47,547 nucleotides of DNA, taken from assembly GCA_016788705.1 (NCBI GenBank), contig JAEUSQ010000031.1, forward strand, positions 1-47,547, read 5' to 3'. Within the stretch, counting starts at the first letter, position 1, and each line of letters starts with the position of its first letter. Source of the stretch: Bacteroidetes Order II. bacterium. GTDB taxonomy: Bacteria > Bacteroidota > Rhodothermia > Rhodothermales > UBA2364. This document shows, one piece after another, positions 1 through 9,026 of this stretch. Under the pieces are notes generated by a model. It made no database searches, had not been told where the DNA came from, and was given only the letters and a program-made list of their open reading frames with translations. The position numbers and the translations under genes are program-made.

Positions 1-1
1 A

Positions 2-139
2 GATATGCTTCCAGCAAGCCTGAACTTTGTCAGTGCGACCACTGCCACTGGTTCTTACGACAATGCCTCTGGCCTCTGGTCGCTCGGCAATATCGCCCCG
101 GGAACCTATACCCTGACCATTAATGTGATGGTGAACTAA
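2..139 (+). CDS. C-terminal end of a DUF11-repeat surface protein (partial)
   Basis: Only the last 45 codons are inside the window, in frame 2, ending at a TAA. The peptide contains LPASLNFVSATTATGSYD, then LWSLGNIAPGTYTLTINV. This is the typical end of a DUF11 (conserved repeat, TIGR01451) beta-sandwich module, which follows the pattern LPAGLTFVSA...GxYD...G.WxVGxLAPGxxxTLTI. Such modules occur in tandem in large secreted or surface proteins of Bacteroidota and related phyla. No sorting domain follows the last module, so the protein ends directly on the repeat. The rest of the gene lies upstream of the window. Confidence 0.75.
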   Translation, partial: DMLPASLNFVSATTATGSYDNASGLWSLGNIAPGTYTLTINVMVN

Positions 140-220
140 AAACCTCTTTCGCCGATGACGTCTTGACAAGCCATTCCTTTTCTATCTCACCATAGGGTGT
201 CGGGCATTCAGAACACTCCT

Positions 221-280
221 GCCCGCAAAAATGACAAATCCAAGCGATGGATTGATTCTATCAACGATCTATCGCTTGGA
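221..280 (-). terminator. Hairpin, probable terminator of gatA
   Basis: A perfect 10-bp inverted repeat (TCCAAGCGAT at 239-248 with ATCGCTTGGA at 271-280) lies between the converging DUF11 gene and gatA. Read on the minus strand it is followed by TTTGTCATTTTT, which suits a terminator for gatA. A second, weaker pair (CGGGCA 201-206, TGCCCG 220-225) lies beside it. Confidence 0.45.
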
Positions 281-334
281 CTGTTTATCGGCATTTGCAT
301 TGAGCATGGGTCAAGAAAACCATGCGGCCTGTCT

Positions 335-1792
335 TCAGCCCCTTAAAATATAATCCGCCGTATTCAGCAAAAGCGCTTCATCGAAAGGCCGACCTAACAT
401 TTGCAAGCCGATTGGTAAACCGTTACTATGCAATCCCACCGGAACCGAGATTCCCGGAATACCAGCCAGGTTGGCCGTAACCGTATAAATATCGTTCAGA
501 TACATGGTTAGCGGGTCTTCGGTTTGTGACCCCAAAGGAAAAGCCGTCGTTGGGGCTGTAGGCGTGACTAAAACGTCCACTTCCTCAAAGGCTCGGTCAA
601 AATCGGAACGGATGAGCCTACGGACTTGTTGTGCCTTGCCATAATAGGCATCGTAGTATCCGGCGGAAAGCACATATGTTCCCAGCATGATACGGCGCTT
701 CACCTCATCCCCAAATCCTTCGGTACGGGTTTGCGCATAAAGTCGGTTAAGCAGCGGTTCTTCATCGCCGCTTTCTTTCATTTCGGCGCGAAGGGCCTTC
801 ACGTCTGCGCGATAGCCGTACCGTACTCCATCGTATCGGGCCAAGTTAGAAGAAGCCTCGGCAGTGGTCAAGATGTAGTAGGTCGCAATGCCATACTTGG
901 AGTTGGGTAGAGAGACCGGATGAACCGTTGCGCCATTCAAAGCAAGGCGTGCCACTTCTCTCTGGATGGCCGCGTTGATTTCGGGGTCTAATCCTCCACC
1001 AAAAAATTCTGCTGGAAGGCCAATTTTCAATCCCTTCACCGAACCCGTCAACAAGTCGGGGTATGCCGGTACCTCAACAGGTGCAGAGGTGGCATCCCAT
1101 TCGTCTTGGCCCGCCATCACCGCCAAAATCCGAGCGGCATCCTCGGCAGTATGGGCAAAAACACCCATTGAGTCGAAAGAAGAGGCATAGGCCACCAAGC
1201 CACGCCGACTTACGCGGCCATAGGTGGGCTTAATGCCCAACACCCCACAATAAGCGGCAGGCTGACGGATAGAGCCGCCTGTATCGGTCCCTAAAGCTGC
1301 ATGACAAAGACCTGCTGCAACTGCCGCCGCCGACCCACCCGAAGAGCCACCAGGTACATAATCCGGATTAATCGGATTCCGAACGGGGCCAAAATAGGAG
1401 TTCTCATTGGAAGACCCCATCGCAAATTCGTCACAATTCAGTTTTCCGATAAAGATAGCCCCCGCTTCACGAAGCCGTTCAATGGCCGTGGCATCATAGA
1501 GCGAAGTAAAATCTGCCAGCATTCTGGAGGCACAGGTTACCTGTTGGTCACGGATACAAATCACGTCTTTTACGCCCAAGACCAATCCAGCCAGTGGCGG
1601 CGGATTACCTGTGGCTACGCGGGCATCTAGGGCTTCCGCCTGACGAAGGGCTCCTTCCTGATCTACAGATAAGAAGGCATTGAGCGAAGGATTTTGTTCT
1701 TCAATAGCGGCTAAAAACGACAAAACCAGTGTTCGGGAACTGGTTTCGCCCTTCAAAAGCGCGGTTTGGGCTTCCGAAAATGTACGATACAT
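335..1792 (-). CDS. gatA: Asp-tRNA(Asn)/Glu-tRNA(Gln) amidotransferase subunit A
   Basis: This is the amidase subunit of the GatCAB complex. It releases ammonia from glutamine, which is used to convert mischarged Glu-tRNA(Gln) and Asp-tRNA(Asn). The 485-residue length is normal for GatA. The amidase-signature Ser-cisSer-Lys triad is complete: Lys75 in GVKDVI, Ser150 in the glycine-serine motif VPGGSSGGSAAA, and Ser174 in GTDTGGSIRQPA. The spacing of 75 and 24 residues is what the family shows. The ATG at 1792 matches the usual N-terminus. tatA lies 48 bp upstream on the same strand, so the two are probably co-transcribed. gatB and gatC are not in the window. Confidence 0.96.
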   Translation of the reverse strand: MYRTFSEAQTALLKGETSSRTLVLSFLAAIEEQNPSLNAFLSVDQEGALRQAEALDARVATGNPPPLAGLVLGVKDVICIRDQQVTCASRMLADFTSLYDATAIERLREAGAIFIGKLNCDEFAMGSSNENSYFGPVRNPINPDYVPGGSSGGSAAAVAAGLCHAALGTDTGGSIRQPAAYCGVLGIKPTYGRVSRRGLVAYASSFDSMGVFAHTAEDAARILAVMAGQDEWDATSAPVEVPAYPDLLTGSVKGLKIGLPAEFFGGGLDPEINAAIQREVARLALNGATVHPVSLPNSKYGIATYYILTTAEASSNLARYDGVRYGYRADVKALRAEMKESGDEEPLLNRLYAQTRTEGFGDEVKRRIMLGTYVLSAGYYDAYYGKAQQVRRLIRSDFDRAFEEVDVLVTPTAPTTAFPLGSQTEDPLTMYLNDIYTVTANLAGIPGISVPVGLHSNGLPIGLQMLGRPFDEALLLNTADYILRG

Positions 1793-1840
1793 GAAAAATT
1801 AGAATGGAAATACAAACAACAAACGTACTACAATCCTCGC

Positions 1841-2131
1841 TTAAGCATTGTCTCGTGGGGTTTGGACGGATGGCGTGCGGGGCTGCGTTTGACCAACGGG
1901 CGGTTGGGGAGGCTGAATTTGCGGTGCTTGGTTGTATGGTTGCTGTTGTTGCTGATATTGGTAGTCATCCGCTTGTACATTCAGTTCGTTCTGAATATCA
2001 CGGGTGGCTTTTTTAAACTCCCCGATGCCCTTGCCTAATCCCCGAGCAATTTCGGGCAGGCGCTTGGCGCCGAAGAAAATGAAAATCACCAAGGCAATGA
2101 CAATGATTTCCGTTGATCCGATGTTACCCAT
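1841..2131 (-). CDS. tatA: Sec-independent protein translocase TatA/E-type subunit
   Basis: TatA forms the pore-like assembly of the twin-arginine export system. I chose the ATG at 2131 (96 residues), although the frame stays open upstream, because the family N-terminus begins here: MGNIGSTEIIVIALVIFIFF, one short membrane helix. It is followed by the conserved hinge FGAKRLPEIARGLGKGIGEF and an amphipathic helix. The C-terminal tail is rich in Gln and Pro and is low complexity, as is common in this group. It precedes gatA by 48 bp. A probable Tat substrate (the glycosylasparaginase at 29713) is encoded in the same window. Confidence 0.9.
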   Translation of the reverse strand: MGNIGSTEIIVIALVIFIFFGAKRLPEIARGLGKGIGEFKKATRDIQNELNVQADDYQYQQQQQPYNQAPQIQPPQPPVGQTQPRTPSVQTPRDNA

Positions 2132-2308
2132 AATTTTATTCGATAAGGTGATAATTTCTGGTGTATAAAGTGCTGGTTGTTTTTTTGCACGGCATAAAGG
2201 TACGTCAAATCCAGCGGAACTGCATGGCAATTTTTTGTGGAATGCAGTCTAACTAGATTTTTGTTCTCACGGTTCAACGTGAATTTGGTTCCGGCCAATT
2301 TCAGCCGC

Positions 2309-3523
2309 TTATTCTTCCACATAATCCAAGTCTTTGCCATAGGTTTCTTCAATCTGGAAAGTGGCGTAGAGGGCAATCATACTCACAGTCACCCCTATGA
2401 ACAAAGCGGCATATGTCATGCCTACTTTAGGATATAAAAAGGCAAAAACCCATCCCATCGGAACCAGTGCCCCCCGGACAAAATTCGGTACGGTATTAGA
2501 GACCGTTGACCGGATATTGGTGCCAAATTGCTCGGCGGCATTAGTCACAAACACAGCCCAATATCCTGCGCCCAACCCAACCAGCCAAGTAAAGAAATAG
2601 AACACCCATTGCGGGACACCGGGCCAAAGTAGGTAAACAAATATAATCCCCAGTAATGCCAACTGAAAACCGAGGATCACCCGTCTTCGCGACTTAAATA
2701 CCTGGCTTAACCAACCACTCAGAAAGTCACCAGAGGAAACACCAAAATTATAAAACACTGCCGAATTGGCAATGGTAATGACCCCCAAGACCCCACTTCC
2801 TTGCGCCAAGCGATCGGCAAATGCGATCAGAATACCAGAACAAAACCAGATGGGCAATCCAATGGCAATACACCACAGATACTTCCCTAAACGCGGCGGA
2901 CGTAAAAGCATGAGAAAGTTACCACGTGCCACGGGGGTCATCTTGGTTTTGAGAAACATGGTCGGCTCAAAAGTCCCGATCCGGAGCAATAACAGCACCA
3001 ATCCCATTGTTCCCCCCACCAAATAGTTCGTCTGCCAGTCTAAGAACCGCGAGCAAAAGGCCGCAGTAACTCCACCGAGTAGGCCAAATCCCACCACCAT
3101 CATGGTACCATACCCTCGTTTTTCTTTGGTGAGCGATTCGGAGACCAAGGTTATGCCAGCGCCCAATTCACCCGCCAAGCCAATGCCTGCCAGTAAGCGG
3201 CAAAGAGCATATGAACCATAATCCGTGACAAAAGCATTGGCGATATTGGCCACCGAATAAAGAAAAATAGAGCCAAACAGAACGGTTAGACGTCCTCGTT
3301 TGTCTCCTCCAATACCCCATAACAACCCGCCTACAAGCATCCCGGTGTTCTGCCAGCTAAATAAAGAAATCTCAGCATCTACGAGGGCTTGTCCGGCAAA
3401 CCCCAATGCCATTAAACTTTCTTTTTTTACGAGATTGTACAAAGCCATATCGTAGAGATCCACAAAATAGCCCAAAGCCGCCACAATTGTCAGACGGTTG
3501 AATACACGGTCACTTTGTTGCAT
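2309..3523 (-). CDS. Major facilitator superfamily transporter
   Basis: A 404-residue polytopic membrane protein with about 12 hydrophobic segments in two halves. Early on it has LTIVAALGYFVDLYDMALYN. Between the second and third helices it has the MFS loop motif GGLLWGIGGDKRGRLTVLFG, a G-x-x-x-D-(K/R)-x-G-(R/K)-(R/K) pattern. The acidic residue in the first helix and the overall layout resemble metabolite:proton symporters, but the substrate cannot be read from sequence. The ATG at 3523 directly precedes the first helix. It sits alone on the minus strand, 178 bp upstream of tatA. Confidence 0.85.
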   Translation of the reverse strand: MQQSDRVFNRLTIVAALGYFVDLYDMALYNLVKKESLMALGFAGQALVDAEISLFSWQNTGMLVGGLLWGIGGDKRGRLTVLFGSIFLYSVANIANAFVTDYGSYALCRLLAGIGLAGELGAGITLVSESLTKEKRGYGTMMVVGFGLLGGVTAAFCSRFLDWQTNYLVGGTMGLVLLLLRIGTFEPTMFLKTKMTPVARGNFLMLLRPPRLGKYLWCIAIGLPIWFCSGILIAFADRLAQGSGVLGVITIANSAVFYNFGVSSGDFLSGWLSQVFKSRRRVILGFQLALLGIIFVYLLWPGVPQWVFYFFTWLVGLGAGYWAVFVTNAAEQFGTNIRSTVSNTVPNFVRGALVPMGWVFAFLYPKVGMTYAALFIGVTVSMIALYATFQIEETYGKDLDYVEE

Positions 3524-3576
3524 CGGTTAGAATTTGAGTAAGGAAAGTTGTAAGATACACCTCCTCGGCACCAATT

Positions 3577-3612
3577 AAAAGAGCCGGAGACGCTCAAAGG
3601 GGCCTCCGGCTC
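3577..3612 (-). terminator. Rho-independent terminator after the VIT-VWA gene
   Basis: A perfect 9-bp stem, GAGCCGGAG (3581-3589) with CTCCGGCTC (3604-3612), is followed on the minus strand by TTTT at 3580-3577. It sits 22 bp past the stop codon of the gene ending at 3634. Confidence 0.8.
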
Positions 3613-3633
3613 GGTAATGGACGAAGCGAGACA

Positions 3634-5859
3634 TTAACGTTCAAATTTGTAAACCTGATTCCCAATCCGCACAATAGTGGTACGGTCTAAGTTTAGATAT
3701 TGGTTCACTTCCGGAGTTTGACTTCGCGTAAAAGCAAAGTATTCCTCCGTCATCAACTTAATGACTTTGGCGGTTTTTTCTTCCTCAGCCGTAATTTCGC
3801 CCTCTATCCAGTTGTTATTACGCAGGTAGAAGGTTTTTGTCCCCACTTGTTGCAACGTCTCTTTTTCTTCTTCCACCTTGGGCGGCTCGGAAGCCACTCC
3901 CCCCCTATTGCGGGCAGAAGGCATCACTGGATTACGTTTGGCCATGGGTTTATTGGTCACCACCACCGCCTGATTCATCATGTCTTGCTTGGCCGAGCGC
4001 TGGGCATTCGCATAAGCACCTGATGTCTCATTGAGGTCTTCGGTGGCAGAATAGGCACGTTGCATATTCGCCGAAGTGGCCCGCAAGTCCACGTCTTCAT
4101 CGGCCAAAAAACTGGTATAAGGGGTCAGAATGCCATGTTTTTTAGACAAACTCACCAACTCGTTTACCAATTCTTCGTTGCGGCCATTCAGGTCAATTTG
4201 GTCAATAATGGTTCCGATCCGACGTGTTGCCCAAAGTTTTTCCACATAACTATGGGCCGTGCCGTCGGAGGCTTGGGCCAAGTCTGCATCAAAGCGGAAG
4301 GTCTTTAATTCATCACCTACCTTTCCAGAGATACTCACCTTCGTTTTTCCGGACTTGTTGTAGCGGCCCACCCATACAATTTGCCCCCCTTCAAACAAGT
4401 CTGGCAGTACGCTCGGATACGAACGGTTAAGGTCGGTATGGCTCATCTCAATCCGAATGTTGGTCAGTAGAGGTGCAGTAATACCCGAATAGAACGCAGC
4501 GATTTTGGCTTCCAGATTATCTTCGAGGCTCACATACTCGCTTCTTCCGCCATTCCCATTTACCAAACGATCCAATAGCCGAGCATTGACATCCTCGCCC
4601 ACACCGAAGGCAAAAACCCGTGCCTGATGTCGGTTTCTACGGCGGGTATTTTCGGCAATTTGCATTTCGTTGGTATTACCAGCGGTTGGCAGCCCATCGG
4701 TTAGAAAAAGGACATAATTAGGCCGCTTTTCGTCTTGAATCTGCTGCATTGCTTTTTCGAGGGCACTATGAATATTGGTTCCTCCACCAGATTCTATCGC
4801 CTCGGTATAACGCAATGCTTCGCGGCGATTGTCTGCATTGTAGGGTTGCAATGCGGGCTTCCACGCACGGATGCTGTCATCATAATCCACAATATTAAAA
4901 TAATCCCCTTCGCGCAGGTTGTTCAGGACAAATTTCAGGGCTTCTTTGGCTTGTACCAATTTTTTCCCTTCCATAGAACCGGAACGGTCCAAGACAAACA
5001 AAACTGTTTTAGGCAATATCTTCCGGCTACGCGCTGTTTTTACGTCTGGCGTAGCGAGCAACATAAAATAGCCATCTTGTTGATCATCTGGACGAAAGCT
5101 CAAAACAGTCGCACCCACTTCGCCCGCCTCCGCCGTAAAGGAGAGTTTAAAGTCACGCTCGCGGCGAACATTGGTTTCCTCGAACGAGACAATGGCTTCG
5201 CGGTTAGAAGGACGGTCTATCTGCAGTTGGTCGGTTGGGCTGTAAAGGGTCTTCAAGGGTTCCGTAGAGACAATCCGTCCTTTAAAAACCACTTTCCCTA
5301 TACGACCGCCTGAAAATTTTTGTGTTCCAAATGGATAACTAAAGGAGACAACCCCTTTTTCTTTGGTACAAAGTTGGGTGTATTTAAGCGTAATGGTACG
5401 GTCTTCGCCAGGAGGAATTGGGAAAATACTGGTCTTAAACAAGCCATAGCCCGCATATTCCATCAAAGCCGGATCTTTTTTTCGGCGGACAATTTCTTCA
5501 TAAATACCACGTGCCTCCTCTTTGGGCAATAAGCGGCCAGGCATTTCTTTTCCATTGACCATTAAGGTGAAGCTTTGTACCGAGCCCCCATCTGGCAGAG
5601 GAAACAGCAGTTCCACTTCCATCACCCGATGACTTGGGTTGTGAATGGTTTGAGACACTTGGGTTTCGGCAACCTGATCCCGGAACTGCGTATTTACCAC
5701 AATAGATTTAACCTCGTATGGCCGCCAGGCGGCATCTGGCTTTACCATTGCGGCACGCGACATTGGGGCATCATTGTTTTCGATAGCAATCTGCGCCCGA
5801 GTACCCATAGGAAACGCAATGGCACATAGAATAAAAAGGTTTAGAAATGAGTTTTTCAT
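3634..5859 (-). CDS. Secreted VIT and von Willebrand factor type A domain protein
   Basis: 741 residues with a signal peptide (hydrophobic to about residue 22, ending TRAQ). An N-terminal VIT domain spans about 45-165, with the pattern TIHNPSHRVMEVELLFPLPD and later PPGEDRTITLKY. A VWA domain spans about 285-460. The metal-ion-dependent adhesion site is complete: Asp291-Ser293-Ser295 (DRSGSM), Thr361 (GGGTNI) and Asp388 (TDGLPT). This VIT-VWA layout is that of inter-alpha-trypsin inhibitor heavy chains and their bacterial relatives, which bind partners through the metal site. The C-terminal ~140 residues are charged and low complexity, then end in a short domain (TFYLRNNNWIEGE). Role unknown, probably periplasmic or surface adhesion. 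It has its own terminator. Confidence 0.88.
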   Translation of the reverse strand: MKNSFLNLFILCAIAFPMGTRAQIAIENNDAPMSRAAMVKPDAAWRPYEVKSIVVNTQFRDQVAETQVSQTIHNPSHRVMEVELLFPLPDGGSVQSFTLMVNGKEMPGRLLPKEEARGIYEEIVRRKKDPALMEYAGYGLFKTSIFPIPPGEDRTITLKYTQLCTKEKGVVSFSYPFGTQKFSGGRIGKVVFKGRIVSTEPLKTLYSPTDQLQIDRPSNREAIVSFEETNVRRERDFKLSFTAEAGEVGATVLSFRPDDQQDGYFMLLATPDVKTARSRKILPKTVLFVLDRSGSMEGKKLVQAKEALKFVLNNLREGDYFNIVDYDDSIRAWKPALQPYNADNRREALRYTEAIESGGGTNIHSALEKAMQQIQDEKRPNYVLFLTDGLPTAGNTNEMQIAENTRRRNRHQARVFAFGVGEDVNARLLDRLVNGNGGRSEYVSLEDNLEAKIAAFYSGITAPLLTNIRIEMSHTDLNRSYPSVLPDLFEGGQIVWVGRYNKSGKTKVSISGKVGDELKTFRFDADLAQASDGTAHSYVEKLWATRRIGTIIDQIDLNGRNEELVNELVSLSKKHGILTPYTSFLADEDVDLRATSANMQRAYSATEDLNETSGAYANAQRSAKQDMMNQAVVVTNKPMAKRNPVMPSARNRGGVASEPPKVEEEKETLQQVGTKTFYLRNNNWIEGEITAEEEKTAKVIKLMTEEYFAFTRSQTPEVNQYLNLDRTTIVRIGNQVYKFER

Positions 5860-5935
5860 GGCAGAAGAAGTGTTATGATGAAAAGTTACCTTCTAAGAAC
5901 GGAGGGGGCATGGTCAATATTGCCAGCCGCAAGAA

Positions 5936-5964
5936 CAAAAAACCCCGTCGGTAAAACGGGGTTT
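5936..5964 (-). terminator. Rho-independent terminator after the FmdB-like gene
   Basis: The stem AAACCCCGT (5940-5948) with ACGGGGTTT (5956-5964) is followed on the minus strand by a run of T residues (the A run before 5941). It marks the end of the 9239-5974 transcription unit. Confidence 0.82.
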
Positions 5965-5973
5965 AAGTTTGTA

Positions 5974-6192
5974 TTATGATTCGCTGGAAGAAGCAGCACT
6001 TTCGGTTTTGTTCCCACTACGGGCATAATCGGTCAGATAAAACCCGTTTCCTTTAAAGACCAATCCGGCACCAGATATTACCCGTTTTATAGGCTGCCCG
6101 GTGGTCGGACAAGATTCAAGTGCTGGTTCAGTTATGGATTGCTGAACCTCAAACGTAGTGCCATCCTCCCTTCGATATTCATAAGTAGGCAT
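5974..6192 (-). CDS. FmdB-family small protein with degenerate zinc ribbon
   Basis: 72 residues. The frame of the FmdB putative regulatory family (MPTYEYRC..CG..FE) is clear: MPTYEYRREDGTTFEVQQSI, then CPTTGQPIKRVISGAGLVF and KGNGFYLTDYARSG. The first CxxC knuckle is replaced by R-E-D-G and the second keeps only one Cys (CPTTG). A tetrahedral zinc site therefore cannot form from this chain alone. The Ser-rich tail is typical. Its start lies 28 bp after the TPR gene, so it is likely the last gene of that operon. The family function is not established. Confidence 0.82.
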   Translation of the reverse strand: MPTYEYRREDGTTFEVQQSITEPALESCPTTGQPIKRVISGAGLVFKGNGFYLTDYARSGNKTESAASSSES

Positions 6193-6220
6193 GGAAAGAA
6201 ATATTTATGTTGAACGTTCA

Positions 6221-7939
6221 TTATTTACTTTTCCCATTGGGTTTTGCGGGAGACTTACCTCCGGTGGCAGGCGCTTTTGGTACCTGAACGGTTGTCTGGA
6301 ATCCATACTGATTCAGATTCGCCAACAATTCCTTGTAGAAGGCATTGTTCGGGTCAATTTCCGTCAGATATTTATTGATGTATGCTTTGGTATTGTCTAA
6401 GTCTTTTTGTACACCGTAATACGAAATCAGGTATTTATATGCCCGCGTAAATTGTGGCTTGTACTTCGTCGGGTCGGCTTGGGCCAATTCGATAAATTTA
6501 TCAAACGAAGCCTTTGCATCACCAATTTTAAAGCCTTGCATATCTTCAGATAGCTTATTGGCGCGGTTTTGGTTGTCTTCCTGAATTTGGCGGGTATATC
6601 CTTGCCAATAAGGTGCGGCGGGCAAATCTGGACGCATTTCGGCCACTTTGCCAAAAGTGCTGTCTGCCTGGGCATATTGTTGGTTATAAAAATAGCAATA
6701 CCCCAACAAGAGGACATCTTGGTCTTTCACTTCGGCAGAGGTTTGAATTTTTTTCAGAAAGTACTGCCCTGCTTTACTCCAGTTTTTTTTCTTGAAGTAG
6801 ATACTGGCAATGGTTCCGTTCAGTTCTTTTTTCCCCTCTGGATCCAATTCCACAACTTTCTCGTAGTAGGTGGCAGCGGTAGAGTCTGCGCCTAATTTCT
6901 CATAGATCTTGGCGGTATAGTCATAATCCGAGACCAAGATTTTTTCGGGGTCTTGTTTAGGGAAGAACGTATTCATGGCATCAAGCGCTGCTTGATAGTT
7001 GCTTTTTTCGTATTGCGCATAGCCCAACAAACGCCACAAGTAGTTTTCTTCCGGATATTTTTCTACTACACCAGGAATGATCCGAATCAAGGTATCATAG
7101 TTCCGAGAAAAATAGGCCGCTTCAACATATGGACGCCAGTCCTCAAAGTTGGCAGCCCCACTGGCCACAATTTTCTCGGAAGCTTCTATGGTTCCGCTCC
7201 ATTGATTGTTGTCGTAGTATAGGTCCCGAATACGGCGCAGAGGCCCAAGAAATTTGGGGTCCAACTCATTGGCTTTTGTAAAGGAAGCAATGGCCATATC
7301 ACTATTTTTGGCCCGTTGCCAGATTTTCCCAACCTCGTAGTGTGGAATGGGGTCATTGGGGGCATATTGCATTACATATTCCCATTGTGTAACAGCTTTT
7401 CCGGCATTGTTTTGACCATCATAAGCATCTGCCAGTGCCTTATAGACCGCAGGATCGGTTTTGGCCATGCTCCGGGCCTTTTCCAGAAAGGTGAGAGCAA
7501 GCGCTGGATCTCCATGATCACCCAATAACAAGGATTCCCCAATAATGCGCATCAGCGTTGCATCTTTTTTGGCTAAACGCGCTGCCTTGTCGAGATTGGT
7601 TTTTGCCCCCGCAACATTGTTGTTCAGAATCAAAATTTGCGCAGCACCAAGTAATGCCCCCGCCGTATTCGGCGTTCCAGAAGCCAACTGCTGGAAGACA
7701 GCAATGGCGCCATCTTTGTCCCCCTGACTGAGCAAGATTTTCCCCAGTGCAAAATTGGTTGGGACATCGGCAGGCGCTGCCTGACTCAGAGACTTCAACA
7801 AGGTAATGGCCTCTTCGGCGCGGTCGTAACTTAGCAATTTTTCTGCATCGCCCAGCGATTGGGCGGGCACAGCCTGAACGGCCAGCCAGCACACAAGGAG
7901 CGTTAAAAGACTTTTCGTGAACGTATGGATCTTGCTCAT
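6221..7939 (-). CDS. Periplasmic tetratricopeptide repeat protein
   Basis: I start it at the ATG at 7939 (572 residues), because the signal peptide MSKIHTFTKSLLTLLVCWLA...VPAQ begins there. The upstream extension of the frame lacks a signal and overlaps the spacer. The mature protein is a chain of TPR units spanning about residues 30-530, for example PNDPIPHYEVGKIWQRAKNS and EKSNYQAALDAMNTFF. It ends in a lysine/proline tail. It follows the PstS-like lipoprotein gene by 58 bp. In Bacteroidota a PstS-like binding protein and a TPR protein are often encoded together near TonB/ExbBD genes, which suggests a shared envelope role. The partner Exb and TonB genes are not here. Confidence 0.85.
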   Translation of the reverse strand: MSKIHTFTKSLLTLLVCWLAVQAVPAQSLGDAEKLLSYDRAEEAITLLKSLSQAAPADVPTNFALGKILLSQGDKDGAIAVFQQLASGTPNTAGALLGAAQILILNNNVAGAKTNLDKAARLAKKDATLMRIIGESLLLGDHGDPALALTFLEKARSMAKTDPAVYKALADAYDGQNNAGKAVTQWEYVMQYAPNDPIPHYEVGKIWQRAKNSDMAIASFTKANELDPKFLGPLRRIRDLYYDNNQWSGTIEASEKIVASGAANFEDWRPYVEAAYFSRNYDTLIRIIPGVVEKYPEENYLWRLLGYAQYEKSNYQAALDAMNTFFPKQDPEKILVSDYDYTAKIYEKLGADSTAATYYEKVVELDPEGKKELNGTIASIYFKKKNWSKAGQYFLKKIQTSAEVKDQDVLLLGYCYFYNQQYAQADSTFGKVAEMRPDLPAAPYWQGYTRQIQEDNQNRANKLSEDMQGFKIGDAKASFDKFIELAQADPTKYKPQFTRAYKYLISYYGVQKDLDNTKAYINKYLTEIDPNNAFYKELLANLNQYGFQTTVQVPKAPATGGKSPAKPNGKSK

Positions 7940-7997
7940 GATGTTTATTGGGGTTGAGGATGACGGAAAATCCAAAATATACAAAGTTAAGGTTATT

Positions 7998-8936
7998 TTA
8001 GTATGGGGATTCATTTTTGGCTTTGATAAGCCTTAATGGCGCAGTTGCCGGCACTAAGCCGGACTTAAGGATGATGCGCTGTCCTTTGTCCGAAGCTGCG
8101 AAGAAGGAAAAACCTTTACCTAAGCCATTGCGGCCTTCACGGCTGATAACATGTACTTCGCGTGTTAACGGATAGTCTTTGCGTGCAATATACGCCTGAT
8201 AAGGTTTAAAGTATTCCTCTCCTTCAGACTTTGCAACGGCCACCACTTCTATTTTATTGGTAAAAGAAGGATTGGTGGGGTCGTCCAGATCACTAATCCA
8301 GTTTACGCCAATCACCCCCAGCACACCGGGGTTTTGTGAGACATAAGTTAATACATCTGAGGTCTGTTTGGTGGCAAAAATATTATCGGGTAGCTTTGCA
8401 CCGCTCGTGAACTGTTCAGATACATACCGCGCAGAGCTGGAATTGGGGTTATCAAATACAACACGCAAATCTCCCCCTTTTGCACCAACCCCACTCCAAG
8501 ACCGGACTTTACCGGAGAATATATCTCTCAGTTGCCCAATGGTTAGTTTGACTTCGCCCATCGAAGGATGGACGACAAGTGCAATGGCATCTTTTGCGAT
8601 TTTGGTCGTAATCGGTACCACCTTGATCTTTTCAAAATATTGCTTTTCCTGTGGGGTCAGTTCGCGAGAAGATACAGCCACATGGAAAGAATCACTGGCC
8701 AGAAATTTGTTCATCATTTCGGTCTCCGAGAGGTAGAGCGGGGTTACCTTGGCGTCTGGATAATCCGAATGAAAAACATCTAATTGGGTCTCAAAAATGG
8801 GTTTATAGGATTCATCTACCACAATTTTGATCTTTCCGCTGGTCATGGTGTCCAGAACGACACCACCTTTTTGGTCGGTACAACCGATAAAGGCAAGCGG
8901 GATCAGAAAAAAGAGTGTCCAACGTATGAGTTTCAT
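7998..8936 (-). CDS. PstS-like substrate-binding lipoprotein
   Basis: 312 residues from the ATG at 8936; an upstream TTG would add five residues, but the ATG gives a cleaner signal. The lipoprotein signal MKLIRWTLFFLIPLAFIGC has Cys19 as the acylated residue. The mature part is a type-2 periplasmic binding fold like phosphate-binding PstS: MTSGKIKIVVDES, LYLSETEMMNKFL, VAVSSRELTPQE, ALVVHPSM, LTIGQLRDIFSGK, and NSSSARYVSEQF near the anion pocket. Phosphate is a guess from the family; no Pst permease genes are nearby. It lies between a small membrane protein gene and a TPR protein gene on one strand. Confidence 0.85.
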   Translation of the reverse strand: MKLIRWTLFFLIPLAFIGCTDQKGGVVLDTMTSGKIKIVVDESYKPIFETQLDVFHSDYPDAKVTPLYLSETEMMNKFLASDSFHVAVSSRELTPQEKQYFEKIKVVPITTKIAKDAIALVVHPSMGEVKLTIGQLRDIFSGKVRSWSGVGAKGGDLRVVFDNPNSSSARYVSEQFTSGAKLPDNIFATKQTSDVLTYVSQNPGVLGVIGVNWISDLDDPTNPSFTNKIEVVAVAKSEGEEYFKPYQAYIARKDYPLTREVHVISREGRNGLGKGFSFFAASDKGQRIILKSGLVPATAPLRLIKAKNESPY

Positions 8937-9026
8937 CACAATCCTGTACAATTTTGGTTGCTTTATCGGCCTCTGGGCATTCCAGAACGAAATTAAGCCA
9001 GAAACGAATGCAGCCGTAATTTATTG

